Shown one piece after another: positions 46,461-56,201 of a DNA stretch of 64,000 nucleotides (position 1 is the stretch's first letter; each line of letters begins with the position of its first letter). The stretch comes from Alloacidobacterium dinghuense. GTDB taxonomy: Bacteria > Acidobacteriota > Terriglobia > Terriglobales > Acidobacteriaceae. Made by a program: the position numbers and the translations under genes. The notes beneath the pieces are model-generated. The model worked only from the letters and a program-made list of their open reading frames with translations. It had not been told where the DNA came from and made no database searches. Where the stretch lies: the NCBI RefSeq assembly GCF_014274465.1, contig NZ_CP060394.1:1674001-1738000 (forward strand), read 5' to 3'.

Positions 46461-48809
46461 TTAGTCCGCCGCTGTTTGCGCGGGGTTTGGTGTTGTGTGA
46501 GACTCGACGACAGCCTTCATCATATCGCTGAAACGTCCAAGGGTTCCCGAAGTAAATAACGTGTCCTCCGCTGGCAGAACAAGATCACGACGCGAGCCAG
46601 CAGGCTGAATCTGCACTAAGTCAAACTTTTCCGGCTGCTCGGTTCCCGTCAACAGTTCCAGACGCGAAACGTGATAGCTGGGAACGAGCCGCTGAATCTC
46701 ATCAAGAGTGGCAAACGGATCAAATGGGCTTAACTTCAATTCCAGACGATTCGCCGCGAGCCACACCGCATGGCGATCGGCCTCGCCCGATTCGGGACCA
46801 CGTGACTGTCCCATGTCTGCAGTAACTCCACGTCCGAATGGAACCAGCTTCTTCGGATCGGCGCCCATACGATCGGCAAGTCTTACAATCAATTCGAAGT
46901 CGGTACGCACGCCAGCCTTGTCTGCAGCTTTCTTCACCAGCTGGATGTCGCCGTACGTATTTGTAACCGTGCCTGCCTTCTCATAGAGATTGGCGGCGGG
47001 AAAGATCACATCGGCGAGCTGAGCCGTCTCGGTCAGAAACATGTCCTGCACGATCAGAAAGGTATTCTTGAGCACCGCGGGATCTACGCCAAAACGTGAC
47101 ACTGGATTCGATCCGACAATATACATGGCGGCAAGATCGCCGCGTTGCGCAGCATCGAACATCTGCAACAGATCCATACCCGGGGTTTTCGGCAAAGGCG
47201 CGCCATACTCATCCGTAAAATGAGCGGCATCGCTGACGGGAACATAGCCGGGCAGCATATCCGGGAGGACGCCCATATCCGCTGCACCGCGTGAATTCGC
47301 GTAATCGCCGAGAGCGGCAAACTTCGTATTCGGAAGCGAGAGGCCGAAGTCGACGAGTGCTTGAATATCGCGCCCCCGGAATTCTGAACCGAAGACAATC
47401 AGTAGCGACTCTTCTTTGCGGAGAGCATCGCGGAACGCCGCAGTGGTGTCGTTGGCAGCAATTGCGCTGTCATTCCCGGCAAGATATTGCACCAGGGAAG
47501 CATAGCCATCCTGTGGAATTTGAAGGAATGCCTTCGCCTGCCGGCGCAACTTGATCTCCACATGATTGGCGACGTAGACACGCGCGCGATGCAAACGGAC
47601 ATTCGACCGCAGGTTCCATGCGAGGGCCGGATGTTGGTTCGTAGGATCATTGCCCAGCAATAGAATTGCCGGAGCAGTGAGTGTGTCGCGGAGAGAAGCA
47701 GTTCGTCCCGCCTTGCCCGCAAGAGCCGCAGCAAACGAAACATAGTCCGCTGTGCGGTGATGATCGATATTGTTGGTGCCAACAATGGTCCGCGCAAACT
47801 TCTGTAGCAGGTACGACTCTTCGTTCGTTGTGCGGTTGGATCCAATCACCCCAATTGCCTGACCGCCCTTTGCTTCTCTAATTTCGCGCAGTTTCTTCGC
47901 CGCAAAATCAAGCGCATGATCCCAGCTTACCTCGGCAAAGTTTCCGTCTGGCTGGCGGACGAGTGGCTTTGTCAGTCGATCGGTCCGGTTTGCAAAATCG
48001 AATGCGTAACGACCCTTGTTACATAAAAAATCGCCATTGATGCCGCTCTTGTCGCGATTATCCCCGCGGACAATCTCCATGCCGTCATTGACGCGCCGGA
48101 CACCAAGTGTTGTCTTGCAGCCGTCACCGCAATGTGTGCAGATAGTGGCGATGTGGTTCATCTCCCACGGCCGTGTCTTATAGCGATAGGTTCCGGAGGT
48201 AAGCGCTCCGACCGGGCACAGATCGATGCACATGCCGCACTCTTCGCAGTTCAGATGGTCCTGACCGTTGGGAGCTATCACTGCGCCGACGCCGCGGTTT
48301 TGAATTCCGAGAGCCCAGACATCCATACCAGGGCCACAAACTGTCACGCAGCGATAGCAGAGAATGCAACGCGGGCGGTCGAAGTACACGACCGGCGACC
48401 ACTGTTGCTCTTCGCGGTGCTGCTTGATCTCGACGTATTTCGATTCTGCAGCGCCGTACTTAAAGGTCATGTCCTGCAGTTCGCACTCGCCGCCCGCGTC
48501 GCATACCGGGCAGTCGAGCGGATGGTTTCCGAGCAACAACTCAATCGTCGCCTTGCGAGCCTGCTTGATCTCGTCGGTTTCTGTAGCGACGACCATGCCC
48601 TCGGTCACGGGTGTGGTGCAGGCTGTCTGCAGCTTCGGCATCTTCTCAATGCGAACGACGCACATGCGGCATGCCGCCTGCATCGAAAGCTTGGGGTAGT
48701 AGCAAAATGCCGGTATCTCGATGCCCGACGTCCTGCAGGCATCAATCAGTAGCGTTCCGGCGGGCGCGGTCAGCTTCTTGCCATCGACTGTAAACGTTAC
48801 GTCAGCCAT
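46461..48809 (-). CDS. nuoG: NADH-quinone oxidoreductase subunit G
   Basis: A 782-residue subunit of the NADH-oxidising arm. The N-terminal 2Fe-2S ferredoxin domain has CYYPKLSMQAACRMCVV. NHPLDCPVCDAGGECELQD and CILCYRCVTVCG plus CEECGMCIDLCPVGAL hold further Fe-S clusters. The CTHCGDGCKTTLG motif carries the additional N7-type cysteine set at the start of the molybdopterin-oxidoreductase-like domain, which makes up the rest. It passes electrons from NuoE/F towards the quinone arm. Confidence 0.95.
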   Translation of the reverse strand: MADVTFTVDGKKLTAPAGTLLIDACRTSGIEIPAFCYYPKLSMQAACRMCVVRIEKMPKLQTACTTPVTEGMVVATETDEIKQARKATIELLLGNHPLDCPVCDAGGECELQDMTFKYGAAESKYVEIKQHREEQQWSPVVYFDRPRCILCYRCVTVCGPGMDVWALGIQNRGVGAVIAPNGQDHLNCEECGMCIDLCPVGALTSGTYRYKTRPWEMNHIATICTHCGDGCKTTLGVRRVNDGMEIVRGDNRDKSGINGDFLCNKGRYAFDFANRTDRLTKPLVRQPDGNFAEVSWDHALDFAAKKLREIREAKGGQAIGVIGSNRTTNEESYLLQKFARTIVGTNNIDHHRTADYVSFAAALAGKAGRTASLRDTLTAPAILLLGNDPTNQHPALAWNLRSNVRLHRARVYVANHVEIKLRRQAKAFLQIPQDGYASLVQYLAGNDSAIAANDTTAAFRDALRKEESLLIVFGSEFRGRDIQALVDFGLSLPNTKFAALGDYANSRGAADMGVLPDMLPGYVPVSDAAHFTDEYGAPLPKTPGMDLLQMFDAAQRGDLAAMYIVGSNPVSRFGVDPAVLKNTFLIVQDMFLTETAQLADVIFPAANLYEKAGTVTNTYGDIQLVKKAADKAGVRTDFELIVRLADRMGADPKKLVPFGRGVTADMGQSRGPESGEADRHAVWLAANRLELKLSPFDPFATLDEIQRLVPSYHVSRLELLTGTEQPEKFDLVQIQPAGSRRDLVLPAEDTLFTSGTLGRFSDMMKAVVESHTTPNPAQTAAD

Positions 48810-48824
48810 GAAATTCCTAATCCT

Positions 48825-50132
48825 CTATACCAGCGCCGGTTCTTCGTGTTTTGCATACGGGCAAGGCTTGCCATTCAAATGGTCTTCAAACTCATGCCGG
48901 AACTTCTTGATAAACCCAATCGTCGGCATCGCCGCAGCGTCGCCGAGCGGGCAGAACGTTCGGCCCAGCATGTTTTCGGCGAGATACCGGATGTTATCCA
49001 GATCTTTATCCACGCCACCGCCCGCATGCACTCGGGTGATCGTCTTCTTCAGCCAGTCCGTGCCTTCGCGGCAGGGAATGCACCAGCCGCAGCTTTCATG
49101 CTGATAAAAGGCAATCGTGCGGAGAGCGAATTCGACCATGCAGGTCTGGTCGTCAATCACGACGATGCCGGCAGAGCCGAGCATGCTTCCAGCCTTGCCG
49201 AGTTGATCAAAGTCCATACCGACATCGATCTCTTCCGGCAACATCACTGGTGTCGAAGAACCGCCCGGGACCACAGCTTTCAAATTTCTACCGCCGCGAA
49301 CACCACCGCCGACTTCATAAATGGCCTTCTTGAGGTTGTAGCCCATCGGCAACTCATAGACGCCGGGATTGTTCACATGCCCGCTGATGCCGAACAGGCG
49401 CGTTCCACCGTTGCGCTCTGAACCGGCCTTCGCGTACGCTTCGCCGCCCATCAGCATGATGTGCGGCACACTGGCAATCGTCTCGGCATTGTTGATGACA
49501 GTGGGCCCGCCATACAACCCAACCACAGCAGGGAAAGGCGGTTTGATGCGCGGAACGCCGCGTTTCCCTTCAAGCGACTCCATCAGGGCCGACTCTTCGC
49601 CGACCTCATAGGCACCTGCGCCTGTCTGCGTGATGATGTCAAAGTCGATTCCCGAGCCGAAAATGTCCTTGCCGAGAAAGCCCTTCGCGTAGGCGTCGGC
49701 GACAGCCTTCTCCATGATCTTCAGCAGGTAACGGTATTCGCCGCGCAGATAGATGAAGCCCAGCTTGGAACCGATCGCGAGTCCGGCGATCATCGTCCCT
49801 TCAATCATCGCGTGGGGATCGTGCAGGAAGATCAGGTGGTCTTTACAGGTTGCCGGCTCGCTCTCGTCGCCGTTGACCAGCACGTACTTCGGCCGATCTG
49901 ATTGCTTGGGCACGAACGACCACTTCAAGCCCGTTGGAAAGCCGGCGCCGCCGCGGCCACGCAAACCGGAGACTTTCATCTCATTGATGATCCAGTCAGC
50001 GCCCTTCTCAATGGCAAGCTTCACCGCCTTGTAGCCATCCAGCTCGATGTATTTGTCGATGTCGGTAGCGCCCTTGCCAAAGCGGCGGGAGATGATCCTT
50101 ACCTCATCGGGATGGGAGACGAGTCTTGGCAT
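48825..50132 (-). CDS. nuoF: NADH-quinone oxidoreductase subunit F
   Basis: A 435-residue subunit that binds NADH and FMN and the N3 Fe-S cluster. It has the FMN/NADH motif [16 protein letters not shown], the [14 protein letters not shown] region and the C-terminal [12 protein letters not shown] with the cysteines of N3. Length matches the family. The start lies directly after the nuoE stop, with GGAG upstream. Confidence 0.96.
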   Translation of the reverse strand: MPRLVSHPDEVRIISRRFGKGATDIDKYIELDGYKAVKLAIEKGADWIINEMKVSGLRGRGGAGFPTGLKWSFVPKQSDRPKYVLVNGDESEPATCKDHLIFLHDPHAMIEGTMIAGLAIGSKLGFIYLRGEYRYLLKIMEKAVADAYAKGFLGKDIFGSGIDFDIITQTGAGAYEVGEESALMESLEGKRGVPRIKPPFPAVVGLYGGPTVINNAETIASVPHIMLMGGEAYAKAGSERNGGTRLFGISGHVNNPGVYELPMGYNLKKAIYEVGGGVRGGRNLKAVVPGGSSTPVMLPEEIDVGMDFDQLGKAGSMLGSAGIVVIDDQTCMVEFALRTIAFYQHESCGWCIPCREGTDWLKKTITRVHAGGGVDKDLDNIRYLAENMLGRTFCPLGDAAAMPTIGFIKKFRHEFEDHLNGKPCPYAKHEEPALV

Positions 50133-50642
50133 TTATACGGTCTCCTTTCCACGGCCCGCTTTGTAATCCTCGAGAATCTGGTCCATCTTGTCTGGTGTCA
50201 GCTCGTCATAGAAGTCGTAATTGATTTGGATCGCTGGAGCCCAGCAACATGCGCCGATGCACTCGACCTCTTCCAGAGAGAACAGGCCGTCCGACGTGGT
50301 TCCCTTATGCTCGATACCGAGCCTCTTCTTGCAATGTTCGAGGATGCCATAGCCATCGCGCAGCATGCAGGAGATGTTGGTGCAAACCTGCACGTTGTAC
50401 TTGCCGATTGGCTTCGTCCGCAGCATTGAGTAATAAGTCAGCACGTTGCGTACATCGAGTTCGGTGATTCCGACGCGCTGTGCTACCTCGGCAACGACGG
50501 CATCCGAAATGTAGCCCACCTCGTCCTGCGCATAAAGCAGCATAGGCACAAGCGCCGAGCGCTTCACCGGATACAACGCCACCAAACGGTCGAAACGAGC
50601 CGCCGTGGCCGGTGAAAAAATCGTGGTTTGAGGTGTACTCAT
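50133..50642 (-). CDS. nuoE: NADH-quinone oxidoreductase subunit E
   Basis: A 169-residue thioredoxin-fold subunit with a 2Fe-2S cluster bound by two cysteine pairs, VCTNISC (C-x4-C) and CIGACC (C-x3-C). The N-terminal helical part has ALVPMLLYAQDEVGYI. It works with NuoF at the entrance of the electron path. It is adjacent to nuoF without a gap and 33 bp after the unknown gene. Confidence 0.95.
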   Translation of the reverse strand: MSTPQTTIFSPATAARFDRLVALYPVKRSALVPMLLYAQDEVGYISDAVVAEVAQRVGITELDVRNVLTYYSMLRTKPIGKYNVQVCTNISCMLRDGYGILEHCKKRLGIEHKGTTSDGLFSLEEVECIGACCWAPAIQINYDFYDELTPDKMDQILEDYKAGRGKETV

Positions 50643-50675
50643 TCTTTGATCCCCATCCGATAAATCCTGTTACAG

Positions 50676-51044
50676 CTAATCCTGATCAAAAACCTTCGCG
50701 GTAAACGCTTCGGCCGCGATCTCCATCTCGACTGCGCTTCGGCGGTCGCTGAATGTCACCAGGCTGTCCGCCCCGATGCGAAACCCGCCGCCACTCAACC
50801 GCCGCTCCGGGCCAGGCTCGTCGTCGTACATTGCCCATTCACCTTTCCCGGTCTGCACGTCAAAGTCAACGACCAGAATCCTGTTTTGTTCGCGGACGGT
50901 GAGGCGACCATCTTCGCCTTCATCGACGAAAGCGCGGCCTTCAATTCGGCCCAGATCATGCGCCGCTATATACGAGCGGACAAGGGAAACAAATGATATC
51001 CAAAGTTCAGTAAAAACCCGTTGGTCGCCGACAGCTGTACTCAC
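50676..51044 (-). CDS. unknown small protein inside the nuo operon
   Basis: A 122-residue protein between nuoD and nuoE, overlapping the nuoD start-to-stop order (its end is 33 bp from nuoE and its ATG lies at the nuoD stop with a 4-bp overlap). It is acidic, has no cysteine pair, membrane segment or recognised domain, and ends AFTAKVFDQD. Two strands (RLTVREQNRILVVDFDVQTG) suggest a small beta-rich fold. Its placement suggests a complex I assembly or accessory factor. I know of no family with this placement. Confidence 0.6.
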   Translation of the reverse strand: MSTAVGDQRVFTELWISFVSLVRSYIAAHDLGRIEGRAFVDEGEDGRLTVREQNRILVVDFDVQTGKGEWAMYDDEPGPERRLSGGGFRIGADSLVTFSDRRSAVEMEIAAEAFTAKVFDQD

Positions 51045-52282
51045 CTGTCGATCTCCCCCAGAACGATATCAATCGATCCGATCACCGCAACCACATCCGC
51101 GATCAGCCGTCCTGCGCACATCGTCTGTAGCGCCTGCAGTGTCGCAAACGACGGGTTCCGCATGTGTACGCGATACGGCTTTGCTGTGCCATCGCTAACG
51201 GCAAAGTAACCCATCTCGCCGCGTGGCGATTCTACTGCCTGGTAAACCTGCCCAGCAGGAACCGTGAAACCTTCGGTCACAATCTTGAAGTGATAGATGA
51301 GCGACTCCATTTGGGTCTTCATCTTTTCGCGGTCCGGTAGGACCACATGCGGCGCGTTGGCTGTAATCGGTCCTTCCGGCATGCCTTCAAGAGCCTGCTC
51401 GATGATCTTTACAGATTCGCGCATTTCCTGAATGCGAACCACGTATCGCGCCCACACATCGCAGTCATTCGATACCGGCACCCTGAACTGAAACTTTTCG
51501 TAGCTTGAGTACGGCATGTCGCGCCGCAGGTCCCAGTCCACGCCCGAGGCGCGCAGCGGCGGACCGGTTACGCCCAAGGCGATTGCGTCCTCGCCGCTGA
51601 GGTAGCCAACACCTTTCAGTCGATTAATGAAAATCGGATTGCCGGTGAGCAGGTTTTCGTATTCATCGATTTTCTCAGGCATGCGCTTGATGAACGTCTT
51701 CACGCGGTCGAAAAAGTCGAGCGGTGGCTCCAGTGCCAGCCCGCCCACGCGGAAGTACGAAGTCATCATGCGCTGCCCGGCCACATGCTCAAAGAGGCGC
51801 AGAATATCTTCACGCTCACGGAAACAATACAAGAAGACCGTCAGCGCGCCAATATCCATGGCGTGCGTGCCCAGCCAGACCAGGTGCGACTGCAACCGTG
51901 TCAGCTCATTCAGAAGCACCCGAATCCACTGCGCGCGATCCGGAATTTCCAGTTGCAGCAGCTTCTCGACGGCCAGGCAGTACGTCAGGTTGTTGGTCAT
52001 CGGGCACAGGTAGTCGATGCGGTCCGTCATCGGAACCACCTGCTGATAGAACTTCGCCTCGCAGGTCTTCTCGATGCCCGTATGCAGATACCCGATATCC
52101 GGGACTACTTTGAGCACCGTCTCGCCGTCGATCTCGATCACCAGGCGCAGCACGCCGTGCGTCGAAGGATGCTGAGGCCCCATGTTCACGACCATGGTGC
52201 GGTCCTTCGCGCCTTCCTCCTGACGCGGTTTGATCAGCGTCGAAGTCTCAACAAATTTCGCCAGTTCAGGGCTTGTAGGCAT
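51041..52282 (-). CDS. nuoD: NADH-quinone oxidoreductase subunit D
   Basis: A 413-residue subunit of the quinone-binding arm, from the ATG at 52282, which overlaps the nuoC stop (TAATG). The frame extends upstream, but those residues lie inside nuoC and are foreign to the family. Motifs are NMGPQHPSTHGVLRL, GYLHTGIEKTCEAK and the C-terminal DVVAVIGSIDIVLGEIDR (in part). It forms the quinone headgroup site with NuoB, which is not encoded in this operon. Confidence 0.95.
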   Translation of the reverse strand: MPTSPELAKFVETSTLIKPRQEEGAKDRTMVVNMGPQHPSTHGVLRLVIEIDGETVLKVVPDIGYLHTGIEKTCEAKFYQQVVPMTDRIDYLCPMTNNLTYCLAVEKLLQLEIPDRAQWIRVLLNELTRLQSHLVWLGTHAMDIGALTVFLYCFREREDILRLFEHVAGQRMMTSYFRVGGLALEPPLDFFDRVKTFIKRMPEKIDEYENLLTGNPIFINRLKGVGYLSGEDAIALGVTGPPLRASGVDWDLRRDMPYSSYEKFQFRVPVSNDCDVWARYVVRIQEMRESVKIIEQALEGMPEGPITANAPHVVLPDREKMKTQMESLIYHFKIVTEGFTVPAGQVYQAVESPRGEMGYFAVSDGTAKPYRVHMRNPSFATLQALQTMCAGRLIADVVAVIGSIDIVLGEIDR

Positions 52283-52794
52283 TAGCGGTAGCCCTCCACG
52301 GGGTAGTCTTTGCGCAGCGGGTGCCCGTCCCACTCTTCCGGCAGCATGATACGCCTTAATTCGGGATGACCGTGGAAGCGCACCCCGAAGAGGTCCCAAA
52401 CCTCACGCTCATAGAAGTTTGCAGAAGGCCAGATAGGAGTGATGCTGTCAATCGTGGGGTCAATGCTTTCGACGGGGCTGATCAACCGCACACGATCTTT
52501 CAGGGCATGAGAAAGAATGTGGTAGGTGACCTGGAAACGCGGCTCACTCGGATACCAGTCGACACAGGTCACATCTTCAAGAAAGTTGTAGCCGGCAGAC
52601 TGTACTGCCTTGCATGCGCCACGAATTTCATCGCGCGCGATGGTGACTGTCAATTCCTTGAGATGATATTTTGCGTCGAGAACGGCGTCGGCGTTCCATG
52701 CCAGCAGGGAAGCAAGCGCCCGGTTCTCTGGCAACGCTGCACGCACAGCATCTTTCCCTTGAACAGCTGAGTCCATCGAGTCCTTACTTTGCAA
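52282..52794 (-). CDS. nuoC: NADH-quinone oxidoreductase subunit C
   Basis: A 170-residue subunit. The C-terminal signature YEREVWDLFGVRFHGHPELRRI (read partly as EREVWDLFG and HPELRRI) and LRKDYPVEGY are typical of NuoC. It is not fused to NuoD, unlike in E. coli. It sits 41 bp after nuoA, with no room for nuoB. An alternative start at 52776 would give a slightly shorter protein. Confidence 0.94.
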   Translation of the reverse strand: MQSKDSMDSAVQGKDAVRAALPENRALASLLAWNADAVLDAKYHLKELTVTIARDEIRGACKAVQSAGYNFLEDVTCVDWYPSEPRFQVTYHILSHALKDRVRLISPVESIDPTIDSITPIWPSANFYEREVWDLFGVRFHGHPELRRIMLPEEWDGHPLRKDYPVEGYR

Positions 52795-52835
52795 TGGGGC
52801 CGTCAGCGGGCCCGGGTCAGAGTTCTGCCGAAAAG

Positions 52836-53243
52836 CTACAAATCGCCTTTATCGGAGGACCAATCGAGAATGCCTTTTTTCGAGATGTAGAAGAAGCCGA
52901 CCAGCACAAAGCCCAGGTATACCAGCATCTCCCAGAAGCCGAAGAGTCGCGAACCGGATATACGCGGCAGGTCGCGATAGATAACAGCCCATGGCAGCAT
53001 GAAAACAGCCTCCACATCGAAAAGGATGAAGAGCATCGCCACCATGTAGAACCGCACTGAGAAGCGTCCGCGGGCATCGCCTTCCACTGGAATGCCACAC
53101 TCATAAGCTTCGAGCTTGACCTTGGTGTTGCGGTGACGGCCCAGAAACCAAGACGCGGTTACCATCCCCAGGCCGAGTCCGCATGCAGCAAGGATCTGCA
53201 GCAACATCGGAACGTAATTCCAGAAATAGTTTGCGCTTCGCAT
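52836..53243 (-). CDS. nuoA: NADH-quinone oxidoreductase subunit A
   Basis: I chose the ATG at 53243, preceded by GTGAGG on the minus strand, giving 135 residues. Upstream frame extension is not part of the family. It has three helices, the loop KLEAYECGIPVEGDARGRFSVRFYMVAMLFILFDVE (in parts: YECG, DARGRFSVRFY, FDVEAVF), which is the NuoA loop near the quinone site. It is the first gene of the minus-strand operon, followed by nuoC rather than nuoB. Confidence 0.94.
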   Translation of the reverse strand: MRSANYFWNYVPMLLQILAACGLGLGMVTASWFLGRHRNTKVKLEAYECGIPVEGDARGRFSVRFYMVAMLFILFDVEAVFMLPWAVIYRDLPRISGSRLFGFWEMLVYLGFVLVGFFYISKKGILDWSSDKGDL

Positions 53244-53520
53244 CCCAACCTCACCGTTCAGCAGTTTATCGCCGAAGCCTCTCATCTGAGAGTAGTTTCT
53301 GTATAACGCTGTCGTCAAGGAAGGGCAGACTTTCTCAGTAAATTCTCGACAAATCCTGCTGCCCTTTTCGTTGCGAAGTTGCGCCCTGTAGACAAAGCTG
53401 TCTGGTTCGCCGTTCACGTCGCGTCAGGAAGTGTCCCGATCCGGAACAAGAATAGGCCGTAGCCAGGGGTGGCTGAAGTACTCCAGCCAGGCGCCGATAG
53501 GCCTGGATGAGGACAAGCTT
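53244..53520. promoter_or_regulatory. divergent intergenic region between nuoA and a small membrane gene
   Basis: This 277-bp interval should hold the promoter of the nuo operon (minus) and of the small gene at 53521 (plus). I see no strong -10/-35 pair, riboswitch or palindrome to name. Confidence 0.35.
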
Positions 53521-53739
53521 ATGAGCACTCTCAGTCATTCGCTGCATTCCATCCCGGTTAACGATTTCAAACTTTTAAGCGACGACCCTGCGATTGAAGC
53601 AGTGTCTACCGAAGAGTCTGCTGATCCCGTAGACGATGGGCTTGGCGCTATACGTGGATTTGTTGCGGCGATGCTCTGCAATGTCGTGCTGGCACTGCTA
53701 GCCGTTGGCGGCTGGGGGCTGTGGCGCGTTTTGCGGTAG
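53521..53739 (+). CDS. small single-pass membrane protein
   Basis: A 72-residue protein from ATG 53521, with GAGG about 9 bp upstream. The N-terminal 45 residues are acidic and disordered-looking (SDDPAIEAVSTEESADPVDDG, in part). The C-terminal 25 residues form one hydrophobic segment ending WGLWRVLR. It is divergent from the nuo operon. The layout resembles tail-anchored small proteins. Function unknown. Confidence 0.5.
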   Translation: MSTLSHSLHSIPVNDFKLLSDDPAIEAVSTEESADPVDDGLGAIRGFVAAMLCNVVLALLAVGGWGLWRVLR

Positions 53740-53898
53740 AACCCAAGTGTTCCACTCAATGATCCGCATGAGGCGCTCTTAGCTGCTGCAACGAAGGAGT
53801 TCCAATAGAGGTGGCTTCTTTGGACGGCGATTACTGCGATCTAGACGTGCGCACCATCATTCCGTCCGAGCCGTTAACCTGTCTGATACTCTCAAGCC

Positions 53899-54114
53899 AT
53901 GCAGCTTGTGATCAACGGCCAGCCGAGGGAATTTTCCAATCTGACTGCAGACGCAAGGGTAGCCGATCTCGTGGTCGCTCTGGGGCTAAAAAATGACCGT
54001 GTAGCCATCGAACAGAATGGCGAGATTGTTTCCCGCTCGGTTTGGTCGGAAGTTACACTGCGACCTGGAGACAAATTTGAAATCGTACACTTTGTCGGAG
54101 GCGGAAGACCCTGA
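53899..54114 (+). CDS. thiS: sulfur carrier protein ThiS
   Basis: A 71-residue beta-grasp protein of the thiamin thiazole pathway. It opens MQLVINGQPREF, and ends FEIVHFVGGGRP. ThiS becomes thiocarboxylated on a C-terminal Gly of Gly-Gly, but here two residues (Arg70-Pro71) follow Gly69. Removal of this tail would be needed before activation. No other thiamin genes are nearby and no TPP riboswitch is seen upstream. Confidence 0.83.
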   Translation: MQLVINGQPREFSNLTADARVADLVVALGLKNDRVAIEQNGEIVSRSVWSEVTLRPGDKFEIVHFVGGGRP

Positions 54115-54276
54115 TGCCGAAACCGGGCCGATACTCCAGGACGGAGGCAGATAAACCGGTTTTCAAATGAAGGCGCCTTGCGCTGCTCCAGGTGTTGACG
54201 GGGTCCTTCCAAAATTCCTGCCTTACGCAACAGTCTGAATTTGCTCCGTTTACTGTGCTATATTCCGAAAAGGTCA

Positions 54277-54555
54277 ATGATTTTTTCGAAAGAATATGTT
54301 GGATATTTGGCGCGCCATACGGTCAAGCATTTGATCGACGCGAAGATGATCCGGACGGACAAAGCGAAAGTTGTTGAGGAGCGCGTCCATAACGGTTTGC
54401 TGGAGGAATTGCAGCTTGAGGACCGCATCAATGAAGAGGTGCGCGTAATTCTGGAGGCTTACCAGGACGATATGCGGAAAACGGGCGCGAGCTATCCAGA
54501 GATGTTTAAAAAGGTGAAGCAGGAATTGGCGCGCAAGTATAAGGCGGTGCTGTGA
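54277..54555 (+). CDS. DUF507 family protein (first of a pair)
   Basis: A 92-residue helical, charged protein from ATG 54277 with AAGG just upstream. It begins MIFSKEYVGYLARHTVKHLI, the DUF507 opening. Its C terminus (KKVKQELARKYKAVL) overlaps the start of the second DUF507 gene by four bases (GTGA). The family is widespread in Acidobacteria and Deltaproteobacteria and has no known function. Confidence 0.8.
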   Translation: MIFSKEYVGYLARHTVKHLIDAKMIRTDKAKVVEERVHNGLLEELQLEDRINEEVRVILEAYQDDMRKTGASYPEMFKKVKQELARKYKAVL

Positions 54556-54827
54556 GAATCTCGCGCGACAAGTTGAATAAGCTGGCGCATGTGGTGGCTG
54601 ACACGCTCGCTGAAACCGATGAGGCGGAGTTTCTAGAGGACCGCAATACGATCCGGCAAGAAGCGCGTAAGGCTCTGGAGCACCTGCTGACGGAGGAGAT
54701 GCGCATCGATCAGGCCGCACGGCAGAAGATAGAATCTCAACGCAAGGTCATCCTTGAAGGCAGCCAGGAGTGGGATATCCTCTATCGCAAGTACTACACG
54801 GATGAAGTCAAAAAGCTGGGGATTTAG
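54552..54827 (+). CDS. DUF507 family protein (second of a pair)
   Basis: A 91-residue helical protein starting with GTG in the overlap with the preceding gene. It opens MRISRDKLNKLAHVVADTL and ends DILYRKYYTDEVKKLGI, again DUF507-like. The two halves of the pair are only distantly similar, so this is an old duplication. The proteins probably form a complex, inferred from overlap only. Confidence 0.8.
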   Translation: MRISRDKLNKLAHVVADTLAETDEAEFLEDRNTIRQEARKALEHLLTEEMRIDQAARQKIESQRKVILEGSQEWDILYRKYYTDEVKKLGI

Positions 54828-54943
54828 AGTGCTTCTATGAATTTCGCCAGCTGTGCAGAGGAGCCTTATAAACTCTGGAAAACACCTAATAGCGTGCCGG
54901 CACGGGGCAGCACCGTCGCCGACCAACATCTTTAAAATCTCCT

Positions 54944-55993
54944 CTACTTTACCGAGGTTAGCCTGTTCTGTTCGATTTCTGCAGCGGCTTGCTTCGCAAT
55001 CTCTCCGACAATTTCATACGAGCGCAGGCGGGCTGCGTGCTCATACGGATTGCATGTGATAATCAGCTCGTCGGCCTGCGTTTCATCGAGGAATACCTCC
55101 AGCTTGCGGCGCACGGTTTCGCGGCTGCCTACGACTGCCAATGCGCGCTTGGATGCGATTGCCGCTTGCTCGAATTCGTTTGCAAGTCCTTCGACCGTAT
55201 CCATCGGCGGCGCGAGCGGCGCGAGCTTATTACGGATCAGGCGCAGCACGTTGAGGTATTCGGTGGTGGAAAGGTGCTGCGCCTCTTGATCGGTGTCGGC
55301 GGCGAGCACGGGAAGCCCGACCATCGTATAAGGCTTGTCGAGCACATCCGATGGCTCGAAGCTGCTGCGGTAGATGTCGAGCGCAGCCAGAGTATTCTCC
55401 GGCATAAAGTGACCGGCGAAGGCGAAGGGCAGTCCAAGCTGTCCCGCAAGTTGCGCGCTGAAGCCGCTTGATCCCAGGAGCCAGATGGGAATGTTCAGAC
55501 CGGCACCAGGCAGCGCACGAACAGCTTGATTTGGCTTGGGCTCAGCGAAGAGTTCGCGCAGCTCGCCGAGCAGCTCGGGGAAGTTGTCGCCGTTTCGCAG
55601 ATCGCGGCGCAATGCGCGCATGGTAGGAAAGTCGGTTCCTGGCGCGCGGCCGAGGCCAAGATCAATGCGACCGGGATAAATGCTCTCGAGCGTGCCGAAC
55701 TGTTCGGCGATGACTAGCGGTGCGTGATTGGGCAGCATGATCCCGCCGGAGCCGACGCGGATGGTTGACGTTCCCTGAGCGACGTAGCCGATCAGCACCG
55801 AAGTCGCCGAACAGGCGACCGACGCGAGATTGTGATGCTCGGCCAGCCAGTAGCGCTTATATCCCCAGCCTTCCGCATGCTGCGCAAGATCGAGTGTTTC
55901 GTGAAAGGTCAGCGTGATCGAGCGGCCTTCCTTTACCGGAGCCAGATCGAGCACCGAGAGTGGTGTGAAAGCTAGACGGGATGATTGTGGCAT
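54944..55993 (-). CDS. LLM-class flavin-dependent oxidoreductase
   Basis: A 349-residue luciferase-like monooxygenase of TIM-barrel fold. It opens [14 protein letters not shown], has [19 protein letters not shown] (read in part as AEHHN), [22 protein letters not shown] and the typical [11 protein letters not shown]. These match the FMN or F420-using alkanal monooxygenase-like family. The substrate is unknown. The gene stands alone upstream of tRNA-Glu in opposite orientation. Confidence 0.88.
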   Translation of the reverse strand: MPQSSRLAFTPLSVLDLAPVKEGRSITLTFHETLDLAQHAEGWGYKRYWLAEHHNLASVACSATSVLIGYVAQGTSTIRVGSGGIMLPNHAPLVIAEQFGTLESIYPGRIDLGLGRAPGTDFPTMRALRRDLRNGDNFPELLGELRELFAEPKPNQAVRALPGAGLNIPIWLLGSSGFSAQLAGQLGLPFAFAGHFMPENTLAALDIYRSSFEPSDVLDKPYTMVGLPVLAADTDQEAQHLSTTEYLNVLRLIRNKLAPLAPPMDTVEGLANEFEQAAIASKRALAVVGSRETVRRKLEVFLDETQADELIITCNPYEHAARLRSYEIVGEIAKQAAAEIEQNRLTSVK

Positions 55994-56124
55994 CGTGTTT
56001 CCTGGATTAATTGATGTCTTGAATAGCCGAATGATTCAAGGCCGTGCGCTGTTGTTGCGCGTCCCGTCGCGGCTGGTCTTCTGATAGAATGAACCAGTCG
56101 GCAGCGCCCACGTCGGTATCTTCT

Positions 56125-56201
<77 letters not shown>

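Noticed and set aside
53740-53898. Possible TPP riboswitch upstream of thiS
   Set aside because: The conserved CTGAGA and related TPP-aptamer elements are not present.
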